The notes: generated by a model from the letters alone, not told the origin. 64,000 bases of DNA from Isoetes taiwanensis (GCA_021234155.1 JAJEKV010000002.1:27025299-27089298); one strand, 5' to 3'; counted from the first letter of the stretch, positions 44,501-57,880 are shown. A program made the numbers and translations.

Positions 44501-45455
44501 GTTCTAGCTCAGTCTAGCTCAATATGCATAGTATCCAAGTATTTCCAGATTTGTAGCTATTTGCAATAGAGAAGCTTTAAACATCACTATTATCTTTTGT
44601 CAATATTGATAACCAGCAACATGCTATTATTTTTAGTTCGGGATCACCATGTTGGATACTTCATGATCATTTAAAAATTCCAGCTAACTATTATGCATTC
44701 CCTTGAAACACGCTAAGCTTGCTAGCTTGGAGAAAATTCATGAACACGTTACTCTTGTGCTCATTCAAAAAGAGCACTTCCTTTCAAATTCTTTGCTAAT
44801 TTCTCGCTAGAAAATAACCTTCTCTAGCAAATGAATCTCGTGCTTTTGAGCTGGAGAAAAACTTGATCTTGCTCAACAACTGCGAATTCAATTTCATACG
44901 ACTCCTTTCAAATAATTTTGTCTTCTAGAATGCATTAGAAATCTAAGTTGAACACTCTTTCCATTTTTAGCAAAGAAAGAAAGTTCAGATGCACTCACGT
45001 GAGCTTGTTGTCAGATATATAGTTGGTCATCATCTGCATTGCCCCTAAGGATGTTTATGTCTTCCGAAAATTATGTTGAAGTCTCATCTTGTAAATTCAT
45101 AAGCCATATTTTTGCGGATCTAAACAGCTTAGGAGCATAGATGCTTGGGTATTTGCTATGATCGTTTTATAAAAGTCTCCAATTGGCTTAAATTCCTACC
45201 ATCAACTATTTGTGCCATCATTGGTTTCCCATTTACTTCCAGTCATTTGTGCCATCAGTAGTTTCCCATTTATTTGGATTGGGGCTCTTTCATTCATTCA
45301 TCTCAGCAGGTATTTTACATCGGTTGAGAGTGGGTAGCCGCACATCGCAGGCTATCCAATAACTAAATGTAAATTATTACAAATATATAGCTAAAGACAA
45401 CTCCTCAATTGAGTTGTTAAGATACAAATATATGATGAGATGTTAGATGATGTAC

Positions 45456-45538
45456 TTGCTGAGGGCTTATCACCGGGATTAAAAAACCAAGCCCTTTCGG
45501 GTTTTCGAGGAAAAACCCTAGTGATAAGCCCTCAACAA
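45456..45538. repeat. Short inverted repeat (hairpin)
   Basis: Arms of about 20 bp (gagggcttatcac at 45461-45473 and its exact complement at 45521-45533, extended outward with one or two mismatches) enclose about 47 bp. It could be a tiny MITE or part of a transcript fold. Confidence 0.7.
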
Positions 45539-45873
45539 GGGGCTTGGACAATCGTCAGGCTACTCTACTATCACTATCTGCAAAATATATGAATACTGAA
45601 GAAGCCAAAAAATGCATGTTATCCAAATCCCTGCACAACATAAATACTAAAACACATACATGAGATAAAACATCCAAAACAAAAAGGGTGATCACACGTG
45701 CCAAGCGAGGAGGAGGAGGAGGAGGAGGATTAATTAATTATATATAATTAACACTAGAGTTGTTAACTGGAACTATTCTGGGTTCATTCACCAGAATTGG
45801 TCCAGCATACCCCCTGCCACTTAAACCCAGGTATCTAACAAGAAAAATTTTCATTTCACAATATACTACCACC

Positions 45874-46350
45874 TTTTTTTTTTTTGAAGAACTGTGTCAT
45901 CAATATATTAAAAGAATGGTAATGTTACAAAGCAAGTGAGGAGGAAGGAGAATTACCCCAAAGAGACAGCGATACCTCGACACTCCACAACAAACTCATA
46001 GAAAAACTGCAACTCTACTGCTGTACAAACCGACCATCACCATCTACAACACCCAAGAAGTCCCGCCAAATGGCAAACTTCCGCTCTACTAATCCCGGGA
46101 ACACCAGAAAGCTTTGAAATGGCTTGTACCTGAGTCGAGGAACAGAGAGGCTGCAGGCTGCTGAATCCCCTGAAAGATCCACAACCGCCGCCGCTTCCAA
46201 ATCAGCCACACCAACCAAGCCACGCACAGATGCAAGGCTTGCTGCCGCAAGAGATACCACCACTTTTGGAATCTTCACTTGATTCTTTATGGCCATGAAG
46301 AATTTCATGTCCAGTATATTTACTAATATGTTGTGGTGATTGTCCAAACC
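45874..46350 (-). mobile_element. Probable LINE 3' fragment
   Basis: Twelve T at 45874-45885 are followed by gaagaactgtgtcatcaata, which resembles gaagaacgtgatttacttca after the T-run of the LINE fragment at 3117. Both then contain a ttacaaag phrase at similar distance. The upstream part has an open frame without a clear domain. Called by similarity of the 3' end only. Confidence 0.4.
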
Positions 46351-47183
46351 TCATAGAATTTAGCAGTTGTTATGCCAGGCTCGAATTGCATTCTCTAAAC
46401 TTTCTAGCATAAAGGGACCACATGTTTCTAAAAATTGAAGGTAATTGGCATTTTATGATGAAACATGTTAATTTGTATGTTTTTATGTTTTGCTTCTATT
46501 AGATGACATTGTATGAAGTCCTCAAACCATATTTCGCTAAAAAAGGTTGTTTGAGGTTGTGAATTGTTTCTCCTTTACTATAACAAGTTTTGACGTAAGA
46601 CTTGCGGCCATAAGTTGTCAATTTTAAAAGCTATAATCCAAATAATATTTTGAAGTGTGCATAAGTCATGTTGATCCCAATTTTCACTAAAGAAGATTCG
46701 ACACAAAATCCAGGATAAAAATAGAACTAAAATGATTTAACTAAACTCATATATAAGCTTTCTAAGGCAATAAAGGATGCACTCCATGTATTCTACTTAT
46801 ATCTACATAACAAAGATTTTTATCAACTGAAATATGGTGAATAACCATGTATTATTTATATTTAGAAGTGGTTGCCACTACACAAAATTGGAGTTTAGTT
46901 AAGGTAGTAGTACAAAAAAACTCATCCTTTATGGTATGCAATATTTTTTATGAATGTGACACTTCCTTGGCAACATAGACCTTGAATTTCATATTAAAGT
47001 AACACATTTTGCACAAGATTTACTTGCCATATTTTAAAGCAAGGTAACATTCTTTTTCAATCATGATTGATGAAACATATGATAGAAGTTCAAAATATAG
47101 TTTGTATCGTCTTAGTGCAAACCACACGATGAAATCTTCTTATTTTTTACTATCATAAACTGAGGACACATGTTTGCTGCTTA

Positions 47184-47199
47184 GAAGTTCCTATTTTAG
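47184..47199. repeat. LINE target duplication, left
   Basis: 16 bp, GAAGTTCCTATTTTAG, repeated exactly at 54706-54721. Confidence 0.95.
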
Positions 47200-47229
47200 A
47201 GCCCTATAGGGGCTAGCAATCCGAGCCTG

Positions 47230-47571
47230 TTGCCATATGAATTCTCTTCAAATTATCTACAAATGGACACTAAAATCTTTGTAATTCTTCAAGATAAAGG
47301 TAGATTAATCTGTGGTTATTTGTGTGGATCTGCATCACGACTCTGGCATTCTCTGATAACAAAGAAATATTTCCCAGAAGAGAATTTTCATTCGGAATAC
47401 ACATTTGTACCAAGCTGTGAGGAATTCGAGGTCGAAATTATACAATCTTGGCTGGAAGAATTCATTGGAAACAAGAATACAGAAGCAACTGCTATCTTTC
47501 GAGTTAATTGTGATTGGACTGATACAAAATTGACAGTTAAATTGTATTTCGAGGCAGATCAAGGACAATGA
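47230..47571 (+). CDS. Extra 113-residue ORF in LINE 5' region
   Basis: Uninterrupted from MPYEFSSNYLQMDTK to a stop at 47571, with balanced composition. It lies between the 5' end of the element and ORF1. No family recognised. Plant L1 elements are usually described with only two ORFs, so this may be a chance frame or a captured host exon. Confidence 0.3.
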   Translation: MPYEFSSNYLQMDTKIFVILQDKGRLICGYLCGSASRLWHSLITKKYFPEENFHSEYTFVPSCEEFEVEIIQSWLEEFIGNKNTEATAIFRVNCDWTDTKLTVKLYFEADQGQ

Positions 47572-47722
47572 AGAGTGCTTTCTTGATTTCTTAGTGATTG
47601 AGTTGATTTTGTTTCAATTTGCCACTCCCCTGCGATTACTTTTCCCCTTTTCCTTGAATTATTCTTCTCCCTCCTTTTCTTTTCTTCTCACATGCTTCTG
47701 TTTTCATCCCCTGAGCATTTCA

Positions 47723-50027
47723 ATGGAAAATATAGCCAATTTCAGCCCTAAATTCCTTGCCTTTCTACACGGTTTTGCTCAGCTTGGAGACTCTGAGCGC
47801 CCTTCTCTGCTCCATCAGTTAAGACTTTACCAAGAAAATTCAAAAAATTGTCTGCTTTTTGGTGATTTTGCTAACTTTCTTTCTGCTGATCAGATCATGC
47901 ATCCCAGAACTCATAAGGTTCCAATCTGGGATAATCTATCAAAAGATCCAGATCTTTATGGTCGGCTGCCAATATTGCACCCTTTCACTCAAATTCCACT
48001 GCCCTATGGAGTTCCAAAGCCAGTAAGAGACGTTTTTTCTGATAAAGCATTGGATGAAGCCTTAATGGAGTCCCGAATGCTGAAGGAAACAAGCAATCTC
48101 TCTATCATGGTATTTCCTTAAATCTTCCTTCTGTGCATGAAAAGATGTCGATTCTTAAAGATACAGCTATTCTTGTTAAAGTCAACAAATGTGGCATAAA
48201 TTTAGGGAAATTATGGACTTTCTGCCAAAACCTCCAGAAAGGGTTCTAATCAAAGCCATGTACTGGCTAAACTACCCTTTCATCATTATTGAATGTGAAA
48301 ATAAAAGATCACCAAATTTCTTTCTGAACCATGGTCCTCTGGTCTTTGAAAATTTCCAAATTTCCTTTCTCAAATGGAATCCCATGCTTGATACCAACTC
48401 CTTCGAGTCCTTATGCATTGCATCTACTACTCTTCATGGCTTGAATCTAATATATTGGAATGAAGACTGTTTCAGTAAATTATTTGGCTCCATTGGCACC
48501 TACATTTCCACTGAATATTCTCCTGAGAGACCTCCCAGAGCTTTCATTCAACTTGATCTTTCCAAAACAATTCCAACTGAAATTCCTTTCCTTGATGCTT
48601 TTGGACAGAAGTCGACTCTATCACTAAGATGGTCAGGTTTGCCTCCTCAATGTCAAACATGTGATAACAGGCATTTCTGGTATGACAACTGTAAATCAAA
48701 TCCCAAAAACCAAGGCACATATGACAATAAACACAATTCCCTCAAAGGAATTGAGTCAGATTGACAAGGTTGTGGACTCAAATGATACAATGGTAAACAA
48801 AATTACTAATCTACAAGGCATGAAGGAAACAAAAAGCCTGCAGAAATAAAGGTCATACAGAAATATGGTGAATTTAATGGCAAAAGGGAAAGCTCCCATG
48901 GATCAGTCAGCAACATCAACTGAAGAATTGCACTCAACATTGGACAGAATTATTCAAGATGCAAAATTTTGAATAATGCCAGGCTGTCAACAAATTTGAA
49001 ACTTGACAAAAGCAGTAAGAGAGATTCATTAATTAGGGAAAGCCATACTTCAAAATCTCAACTTTTGGATTCTCGGTCAGTAAAGGAGAAACAAATGGAA
49101 ATCTCTATTCCTCAGCAGGGGAAAAGAGTAGCAATGGATAAAATTCCAAATCCATCAATATTACTCTTTGAACCCGACTTGGTCAACTTTGACAAGCAAG
49201 CTCAACTGGTGACTTCAAACCAACTTGACCAGGAAACTAAGGTTCTCTTCTCCAATCAATTTCAGGTACTTGCAAATTTAAATACTAACCATGATGATCA
49301 AATGTTGGCTATTGGAAATCTTGACAATCCTGCTGAACTTCATGCTTCTCCCTCAGTTGTTCATAATGTTGACTTTTTATCCCCTCATCCTTCATGTTCA
49401 AATCCTCCAGCTCATCTTCAACCTCTGATAGATTTTGGTAAAACCCCTTCCTCTGAGAATCAGATGAGTCAATCCATCTCTGCAGATATTGAAAAACACA
49501 TGGTTATTCTGCAAGAAGGGTTAGTTTGCATGAATTCAGTTTAAAATGATACTCAAGATCAAGATATAGAAAAGGTAGACTGTTCTTCAGAAAATGTGAT
49601 GGTCTTGGATACTCCTGATCGAGAGCAACCTTAAATTGTCCAAGAAACTCCTCCAAGTCTCAGTCCAGAGATCTGCATCAACACTCAGAATTCATTTGAG
49701 GAAGCTCAACTCCTCAGGCAAGTACCTCTTCAAAATTCAGCTAAGAAATGCTTGTTTGATAATTCCATAAACAAAATGTTTGAGTTTATTCCAGGGGGTG
49801 CCTCTGATAGTGATGATGAGTTAGATTTAGATTCTAATAAAGAAAATTTAGGGAAAAATATATGGGGAGATGATGAACTCTTAAGAGATTCTTTTTTTAA
49901 GACCAAGCCTCAGCCCAAAGCTTTGTTAAAAGTGGTGGATGCTAACACACCAGCCAACAACACTAGGAGCAAGAAATCTAAGCAGAGCCATAAAAAGGTT
50001 GGTAAAAAATCAGGGAGATCCAAATAA
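47723..50027 (+). pseudogene. LINE ORF1 (nucleic-acid binding), broken
   Basis: Starts at MENIANFSPKFLAFL (47723). The frame stops at 48121 and resumes in another frame at 48189 with the DUF4283-like part (MDFLPKPPERVLIKAMYWLN and FFLNHGPLVFENFQ). It goes on to a Cys/His segment (CQTCDNRHFWYDNC), a CX2CX4HX4C-like knuckle with a changed spacing. Later pieces at 48969-49544 and 49752-50027 are hydrophilic and end in a Lys-rich tail. ORF1 proteins coat the LINE RNA. Confidence 0.75.
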
Positions 50028-50064
50028 GCTTCCTCTCTCTAGCTTTTCACTTGTCTTTTCTAAA

Positions 50065-53000
50065 ATGAAGATAGTTAGTTGGAATTTGAGAGGTATTAAA
50101 GGTCCCCTTAAGAGAAAGAGAGCTATTTCCCAATTAAGACAGTATGATGCAGATATTGTCTTACTCCAGGAGCTGAAGCTTCCTAAAGTTGAAGCTTCCA
50201 ACCCGGGAGACTGGATTTACCAAGGGTCTTCATCAATTTGGATTGAAGCAAATGGTACTCGAGGGGGGATGGCCATTATCTGGAAAAATTTGCAGCATAT
50301 CTCTTTCTGCAATAGTTCTTCTAAAATGTGGCAGACAGTCACCTTCTCTGTAAACAATTCTACCTTTGGAGTCATAAATGTGTATGCTTCTACTTATCCA
50401 AAGGATAGAGAGAATCTTTGGCCTAGCATTAATTCTTGGATCACAAACAACTCGACTATTGACTGGATTCTAGCTGGGGATTTTAATAATACCCCTACTT
50501 GGGATATGAAGCTGGGAAATAAAATTAACATGTCCATTGCTGAGAGAATTAACTGGGATAATCTTATTGTTGACTCTTCCCTCATTCACATTCCTTCTTC
50601 TACCTCTATTTATACTTGGTCCAATAAGCAAAAAAATCTTGATAGAGTTTACTGTGCCCTAGATAGATTTTATGTTTCTAATCCAAATTCTGATTTTTGG
50701 GACAATTGCTATGTCACAAGTGATGAAGGTACATCTATCTTGCCATCAGCCTCAATTTCTTTGCACCAAGCATCTGCTTAAGCCTCCCAGAGAAAGAAAT
50801 ATTCCCTTCAAGTTCAATTGTTCTCTACTTCATAACATTTCTTTCCAAAAAGAGTTTACTGATTTCTACTTATCTCTTGATTCCATACTTCCAAATTCTT
50901 CCATGAAGAATTTCTATCTCAAGATTAAAAAAGCTAAAGATTGGATTAAGACTTGGGCAAAAAAATAAAAATAAGGCAAAGGTTCAAGAAAAAGAAACTC
51001 TTCTGCATAAGATGAAAGAAGTGAGATCCTTACTTCAAATAGATCCTTATAATTCCAACCTTCATATTGGGGAGGAATTAATTGAGAGACTTCTTAAAAG
51101 CATTGAGGAGAGGGAAGCCAGATTTTCTGCAATTAAATGCAAAATTAAATATAATAGTGAAATTGACTATGGGAGCTCTAAATTCTTCTTCAGAGTGGCT
51201 AAATGCAGACTCCTCAAGAATTCTATAAGCCAAGTTAACAATGGTTCTGGCACTATTCTCAACTCGAGTCCTGAGATCAAAAATTTCTTCTATGACAGTT
51301 ACTCATCTCTCTTCAAGAGCAATGATCTCTCTGCTGCTGATATACTTAACAAAGATAAATTTCTTGCCAGACTGGATGCAATTCTGCCTAATCCAATTGA
51401 CTGTATGGATATTTCTTTGACTACTATTACCAGTGAAGAGGAGATTTATAAAACCTTGTTGAGCTTCTCCAAGAACAAATCTCCTGGACCTGATGGATTT
51501 CCTCTAGAATGTTATGCTCAAATTTGGGACATTATGAAATCAGACATTATTGACCTTGTGCACGGGTTTTGGAATTCTAATCACTTACACTCCTCAATTT
51601 CTGCTGGTTTCATTACTTTAGTGCCAAAGGTTGATAATCCTAGCTCCTTAAATGAATGGAGGCCAATTTCTCTGACAAATTCTTCATACAAACTCTGTGC
51701 TAAAATTATTGCAAGAAGAATTCAGTCTTATCTCCAGAAAAATATTAGTGTCAACCAATCTGCTTTTTTGCCAAACAGGTTTATCTTGGACAATTATATT
51801 AGTGCAATGGAAGGCTTGCATTGGAACAGAATTTCTCATCAATCTTGTATTCTGCTTAAGTTAGATTTTAAGAGAGCATTTGAACTGTGAGTTGGGATTT
51901 CATTGACGTTGCCTTAAAAAAAATGGGATTTTAGACCAAGCTCATATCTCTCATTCATGGTTTAAATTCTATGTCCAACTCAGCTGTCTTGATCAATGGA
52001 TCTCCATCCAATTTCTTCCCTTTAGCAAAAGGAGTCAGACAAGGTTGCCCTTTAGCTCCATATCTTTTTATCATTGTTGCTGAAATGCTCACAAGATGTG
52101 TTCTTCACTTGCAAAATTCTGGATTAACTGGTTTAAAACTCCCAAATAATTTGGATACTCTCAGCAGATGACACTTTTGCTTTCTTGGATTCCAAACCCA
52201 GCAATGTCAATATTTTTCTTGATCTCATTAAGGAATTCTCTGCTGCCTCGGGTATCCATCTTAATCTTGATAAAAGTAAGATCATTGGAGATGTTTCTCA
52301 GACTTCTATTTGTGACATTCCAGTGCTGAATCCCAATCAAGCTTCCAAATTATTAGGTATGCCTCTCTCTCAGTCCCAGTTTGAAAGGTCTATGGGATCT
52401 TATCCTTCAAAGAATCAAAAGGAAATTGAATAACTATAGGAATTGTCTATCATTTGCTGGTAGGATAATCATAGCAAATTCAGTTCTAGCCTCCTCCCAT
52501 GTTTATTTCTCCTCTGCACTTGTTGCTCATAAATCAATCTATTCTGACTTGGAGAAGATTATTCGAAATTTCATCTGGAATGGATCTCACGTTGTAAACT
52601 GGAACACAGTCTCTAGGCCTAAGAACTTAGGAGGTCTAGGATGCAAAAATCTTCACCTTCAGGCTTGTTCATTGGCAGGTAAATACATTTGGAGATCAAT
52701 TATGGGAAACAATTCTCCTGCCTCTCAGTTCCTTGCTTTCTGGCTTAATTCTTCCTATCCTGCTAGACATCCCTCTCTTAAGCATTCTCTCCCAGAATCT
52801 GCTTTTGTTGACATTCATCCTGCTCCCAATACTTCTCCTTTGATGAGGAATGTGATTATGGCTTGGAATAAAATTCACCCTGTGCTTCAAAGAAATAATT
52901 TCTTAGATGCCACTATGAGCACAAATCTGTTTTGGTCACCAATCTTTTCTGATCAAAATTCCAATATTATGGCCATTAAGCATCCTAAGATCTATAGTAA

Positions 53001-53867
53001 ATGGTCTAGCAAGGGAGTCACTGCTATAAAAGATCTCTATAGAAGTAATAATTCATTCATACCTTGGACTGCTTTGAAATCTGTACTTAAGGGTACCTCA
53101 AGTGACAAGAAACGTTTTGCTCACTTCAAGAATATTCTGGCTCCTTATAATAAATTCAATGACTTCAACAAATCGATTGGTTGCTCTATAAATGGTAAGA
53201 CAATTTATAGGGTCAAAGAAATTTATTCCTTGATTAATGTTGCTGATGTTCCAGTTAGAGCTATGCAGAAATGGTCCTTAGATCAATCCCAAGCTCTGTC
53301 TATTTTTAAGAACGTTTGGAACTCTTATTGCACCCCAAAAATCTGCTTCTTTATCTGGTTGATTGCTCATAAGAGTCTCACAAATTTGGTATCTTTGTCT
53401 AAAAGATGCAATGTTACTACTATTTGTCATTCTGGATGCCTTCAGGATGAGAATTTGGAGCATATCTTCCTTTGTCCTAAACTGAGACCTTTCTGGACTT
53501 GGTTCTTAGACAAGATTGGTTTATATCTTAAAAACAGGAACATCAATAGCATTATTCATTTCCTGCAATAAGGTGCCACTCTTGCTAACACCTTTGTACA
53601 CACTGCCTTGTGGAACATTTGAAAATCTAGGAACAGGGTCCTCTATGCTTCTAAACCTCTTTCTATTTTCTGGATCAAAATGCACTTTCAGTTAGACATT
53701 GAAGCCATTGCTACATGTCATAAGCGGAAATTTGGAGACAAATATAACAATTGCTGGAATTCCATAGGGCTATACAGGGGCCATTTTGATTTATTTGTTT
53801 CCTCCTTCAATGTTATTGATTCTAATGCTCCATATTTTGATTGTGACATAATATCTAATGTTTCTTA
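50065..53867 (+). pseudogene. LINE ORF2: endonuclease, reverse transcriptase, zf-RVT; broken
   Basis: Starts MKIVSWNLRGIKGPLKRKRA (50065). The endonuclease shows LLQELKLPK, GGMAIIWK and DWILAGDFNNTP. The frame shifts near 50720, where the SDH motif should be, and again at 50968. The reverse transcriptase follows with NKSPGPDGFPLE, LVPKVDNPSSLNEWRPISLT, KLDFKRAFE, GVRQGCPLAPYLF and SADDTFAF, the catalytic pair with Ser for the usual Phe. Shifts occur near 51890, 52171 and 52433. The C-terminal frame 52381-53571 has the zf-RVT domain with WNSYCTPKICFFIWLIAH. ORF2 nicks the target and copies the RNA in place. Confidence 0.9.
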
Positions 53868-54721
53868 AGGGGGAAGGTTCCACAAGACTGGACACAGACA
53901 TTGACAGCTATGAGATATCCCTGCATCAAAGCCAGCAAGTTGGTAAAAAATTAACCTTGAAGCAGTTATGTAACATGACAGATGAATTCATACAAGAGGT
54001 TGAGAGTTCCAGGAAAAGGGAAGCAGTATGGGCAGAAATTTATACCAGAGAATTCATGCAGATGCATATTTTGTTTGAGTAGGTACAGGGAAATGTACTA
54101 CAGTCATAAACTTCTGACAGATTTATATGGTACCTTACTTCTACTCATGGGGAAGGAAAGTCTCACAATGCTACTCATGCAAAATGACATGGCAAAGGCA
54201 GTTACATTCAGGGTTCCACAGCAGAGTTCTATCAGCACTACAATGAATGGTTCAACAAAAGTCTTGACAGCCAAAACTAAACCTACAATCCTTCATTACA
54301 GTCTTCCATATTGTCTTTCAAATCCTCTCATTTCTATCAACCGTGCTCATCCTCATGATTTCCAGAAATGAACTTTTGAAGATCATGGTTGGTATTTTTG
54401 TTTGCTTTTACAGGAATTCGAAGACAGAGAATTGAAGACTTCATACTGGAGATTTGTTTGCAAGAATCAGAGCTCAACTTCTTAATTCACTTTGGATCTT
54501 CTGAGATACAATTGAGATATTGTTGAAACATTGACATTACTACTATCACTATCTTCATACTATTATTATTGTTTCTCTTTGATGCTCACTATGAGTATCA
54601 AATTTTCTCCTTTGCCATGCTTTTTGGTAGTTTGGCAATTGGATTGTATGGCTTTATCTAATTAATGAAAAAATCTACCCTTACTCTCAAAAAAAAAAAA
54701 AAAAGGAAGTTCCTATTTTAG

Positions 54722-56279
54722 GTATGATAATAGTAATTTTAGTTTCTCTTTCATAATAGATTATAATTTTTATGGATTTAAGCTTCATTAGAAATATAGG
54801 TCTTCAATTTGATGTTAAAAATAACATATTATTATATGTAAGACTTGAATATAAATGGGCATAGACCATTATGATCCACAATTAGACGAATTGGGTATAG
54901 AAGTAAATCTTTCTAATTATCATTACCAATTCTATTTATTGTTCATTTGTCACACATACAATGGTATGGTGATTCTCTATCTTCTCTAACATAATTTTTG
55001 GAAGGGTTAGTGGAGATTCATGTAAGTTCATTTTGCTTTTCAATATTACCACTAAATAATACAATTCTAGAAACCAACTAATTTTTTCAAATAGAATACT
55101 ATACATGAGATTTATATATTATTAAGGCGAGTTTAAAACCAATTAAGATGAGGATATTCTAGTTTTTTGAATTATCCTAAGCCATGTGGACCAGCAATGG
55201 AAAACAGACATAGTAATCTACCTTTATTTCTCATAGTTATAGCTTTTTATATTTGTTCTTCATTCTTTTGCATTGCTTCCACAACTTGAGAAGTTTAAAA
55301 ATACAAGTTGAGTTCACCACTCAATGCACAGGTTTATGAAATTCATGGAATGCGTAATCTAACTAAAAACTTGGAATGGACATAGGAAAATTTATTCTAA
55401 ACCTCAAGATCATGACCATTGATTATTTTTAATGAACAGAGTAGCTCATGAGGTGCTTATATCCCGCAATTGAAACTGAAATCGATTAATATGAGGGAGT
55501 TCTTAATTTTAAAAAGAAGGTGGACCAGTAATGGTCTCAGGTATACAAACATTTCTTGATTTCTTGAGAACAAACGCTATGCTTCTTTTACGTGTTTATT
55601 TTTGAGGTGATTCCATATCATGATAATCTTTCATAATATGATTTTTTGGATGATTTCGAATTATTTCACTCCTATATAGACATAAGTTATCATGGTAACC
55701 TTTCATAAAAGAAAATCAAAACTTCATCATCAAGCCTAATGGATATTTTTCTTAGACAAATCAAGTTGTCTACTACTTATATTCAAAATTTTAGGTTAAA
55801 ATTCATTTCCCTACAAAAGTTAGAGATTTGATTTAGGAACAACTTTCTGGAAACCAGTATTGGTTCACATAACACAAGCAACAGTTTTGACCCTGTCATG
55901 TTCAAACAATCCTATCTCCTTTCTCAAATCTTGGATTGAAGTGCAATTTTTTTTTGTGTCTTACTCTCCAACTCATGAAGCAAAATACAAAAATAATGAG
56001 AAAATCATAAAAATCGTCTTACTGAGACAGTTTTACTTTATCTAAACATGAAGTAAAACAAACTTGATCCCTTTGGGTTTACCTAAGCGTAACTCTCATA
56101 GAGGGGACCAATAGATTTTTAGATATTTTTTTCATGCAACATGATTGCCATATATTAACATATAAGAAGAGTTTGACTGATAATTGAACCTTTAATTTTA
56201 TATGAATTTTAAAGCAAACAGTGTAAATGCACATTTTCTGATACATCATGTGACGACTCTAGTGTTAAAAGGGGGAGGG
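54722..56279. other. AT-rich intergenic DNA, nothing seen
   Basis: No gene, repeat pair or terminal structure recognised. Confidence 0.5.
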
Positions 56280-56289
56280 GGGGGGGGGG

Positions 56290-56475
56290 TTCAAGAGAAA
56301 AAGAGAAGGAAACTGCTGAGATGAAGAAGAAACGCCGATTTGAGAAGCTGAAGAAGGCTCCTGCTATAAAAACCAAAACCAGAGGTCCAAAACTGCATGG
56401 AAAACATGCATGCATGCTCCTTCTCATGAGAAACGCGATCCAATGGAGTTGATTGACTATCATTCTCGTGAGGAC
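56290..56475. repeat. Direct duplication, copy 1
   Basis: About 185 bp with a second copy at 56651-56840, sharing gaagctgaagaag, ctcctgctataaaaacc and acatgcatgcatgc. A G-run (56271-56289) lies directly before copy 1. Confidence 0.8.
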
Positions 56476-56650
56476 TCGCATCATGCATCCAAACCATCGA
56501 TAAGAAAAACTCTGCTTAACTCTTAAGAATGAACGCGAAGGACGAAAGAGAATTGCTTCAATCCCGACATACAGGCTCGAATGGAAAAAGAAGAATGAGA
56601 AACGTCAAGAATTGTCTATCCATGCAGGAAGAAGCCCCTCCCCTGCATGG

Positions 56651-56840
56651 TTCAAGAGAAAAAGAGGAGGAAACTACTGAGACAAAGAAGAAATGCCAAT
56701 TTGAGAAGCTGAAGAAGACTCCTGCTATAAAAACCGAAACAAGAGATCCGAAACTGCATGCAAAACATGCATGCATGCATGCTCCTCCTCATGAGAATCG
56801 CAATCTAAGGGAGTGGATCGACTATCATTTATTTGGATTG
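56651..56840. repeat. Direct duplication, copy 2
   Basis: Counterpart of 56290-56475 with about 10-15 percent difference. Purine-rich frames run across both copies but are not coding by any other sign. Confidence 0.8.
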
Positions 56841-57297
56841 GGGCACTTACGTAGCCAGAACTTGGATATAAAAAATCTGCATTGAGAAGACCTGTGCAAT
56901 GGTCCTTTAAAAAAATATGCACTTGAGACGGACTTGCTCTTCCCAAATCTGAAATGCTGGCCTACATCTTCTGTAAGTACCTTATTTTTCTTCTTCTTTC
57001 TGAAATTCAAACATCGTAGAATGCAAAGAATTTTTGCTATTTTTAGGCTTCTCATAATCACTGCAGCCAAAACAGAAGAGCACTTTTTTTTGTGTAAGAC
57101 CTTGATCTGAAACGGCGGAATAAGATAACACGATTTTTGCTTCCCAAGTTTTCTTCTATTTTTGGAAACAAAACTCATAATCATCCATCTGTAAGAGAAG
57201 CTTTCATGCCAGTTCTTTCACTTCAACATAGATTTAAATCTAGGCATAGAACTAGATTTCTGCATCACGTCTCCTGTTTCAGCTTGGAGCTCTAGCT

Positions 57298-57880
57298 ATG
57301 GCGGACCATGATCTCTCTCTGGCGCCCCATGCCCTACTAGTCTCCTTTCCAATAGCCGGCCACGTTAACTCAACTCTTCATTTTGCATTCCGTCTTCTCG
57401 GCCACAGATTTTCTATTACTCTTGCTGTCAGCGATGCATTCTCTTCCTCGCTTTCCAAACTGGTCTCCGGCATCAATTTGCTCATTTATCCTGATCTCAA
57501 GATTGGCGAGCACAACATAATGGAATTTATTTTCTCTGGTCAGTCTTGATTTCGGGACATAGAAGAAAATTTCGCCTACGAGCTCTGTTTGAAGAGGATA
57601 TTGAAATCATTTTGCATAATCTATGACCATGCTTCTCAGTCTTGGGTATTGAATCTGGCAACAGATTTGAGAGTTCCATATGGTACTTTATATACTTTTT
57701 CAGCAGCAGGTGCAGTTGTGTCAGACAATCTGCCAAAGCTTATATCTGATATTGCAACTGCATGTAGATTTTTCTTCCCTTTTTTTTGTTTTTTTCTTTG
57801 AAAAGGTGTCTTCCTTGTTCTCATTTTAATAGCTCATGTTGGTTTTGATAGATGCAAATGAGCTCATGAGGCTGACCTTT
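57298..57880 (+). pseudogene. Truncated UGT pseudogene (exon 1 only)
   Basis: Near-copy of exon 1 of the gene at 61048, starting MADHDLSLAPHALLVSFPIA. A TGA at about 57547-57549 follows IMEFIFSGQS, and the frame resumes as FRDIEENFAYEL. The intron is also conserved, but its donor has changed from CAG|gtagat to CATgtagat. Similarity ends about 15 bases into exon 2, so the PSPG box is absent. Upstream similarity begins near 57262 (ctcctgtttcag). It must be a tandem duplicate that lost its second half. Confidence 0.9.

Larger units (their letters stand above)
44501..47199. other. Intergenic, repeats only
   Basis: No gene seen. It contains the hairpin at 45456-45538, an (AGG)n run at 45708-45729 and a probable LINE 3' fragment at 45874-46350. 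46350-47199 is AT-rich and featureless. Confidence 0.5.
47200..54705 (+). mobile_element. Full-length plant L1-type LINE, about 7.5 kb
   Basis: It is bounded by a perfect 16-bp target duplication (47184-47199 and 54706-54721) and ends in 16 A (54689-54704). It has a 5' region of about 0.5 kb, an ORF1 of the DUF4283/zinc-knuckle type, an ORF2 with endonuclease, reverse transcriptase and zf-RVT, and a 3' region of about 0.8 kb. Several frameshifts and stops show it is now inactive. The perfect duplication suggests a moderately recent insertion. Confidence 0.95.
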
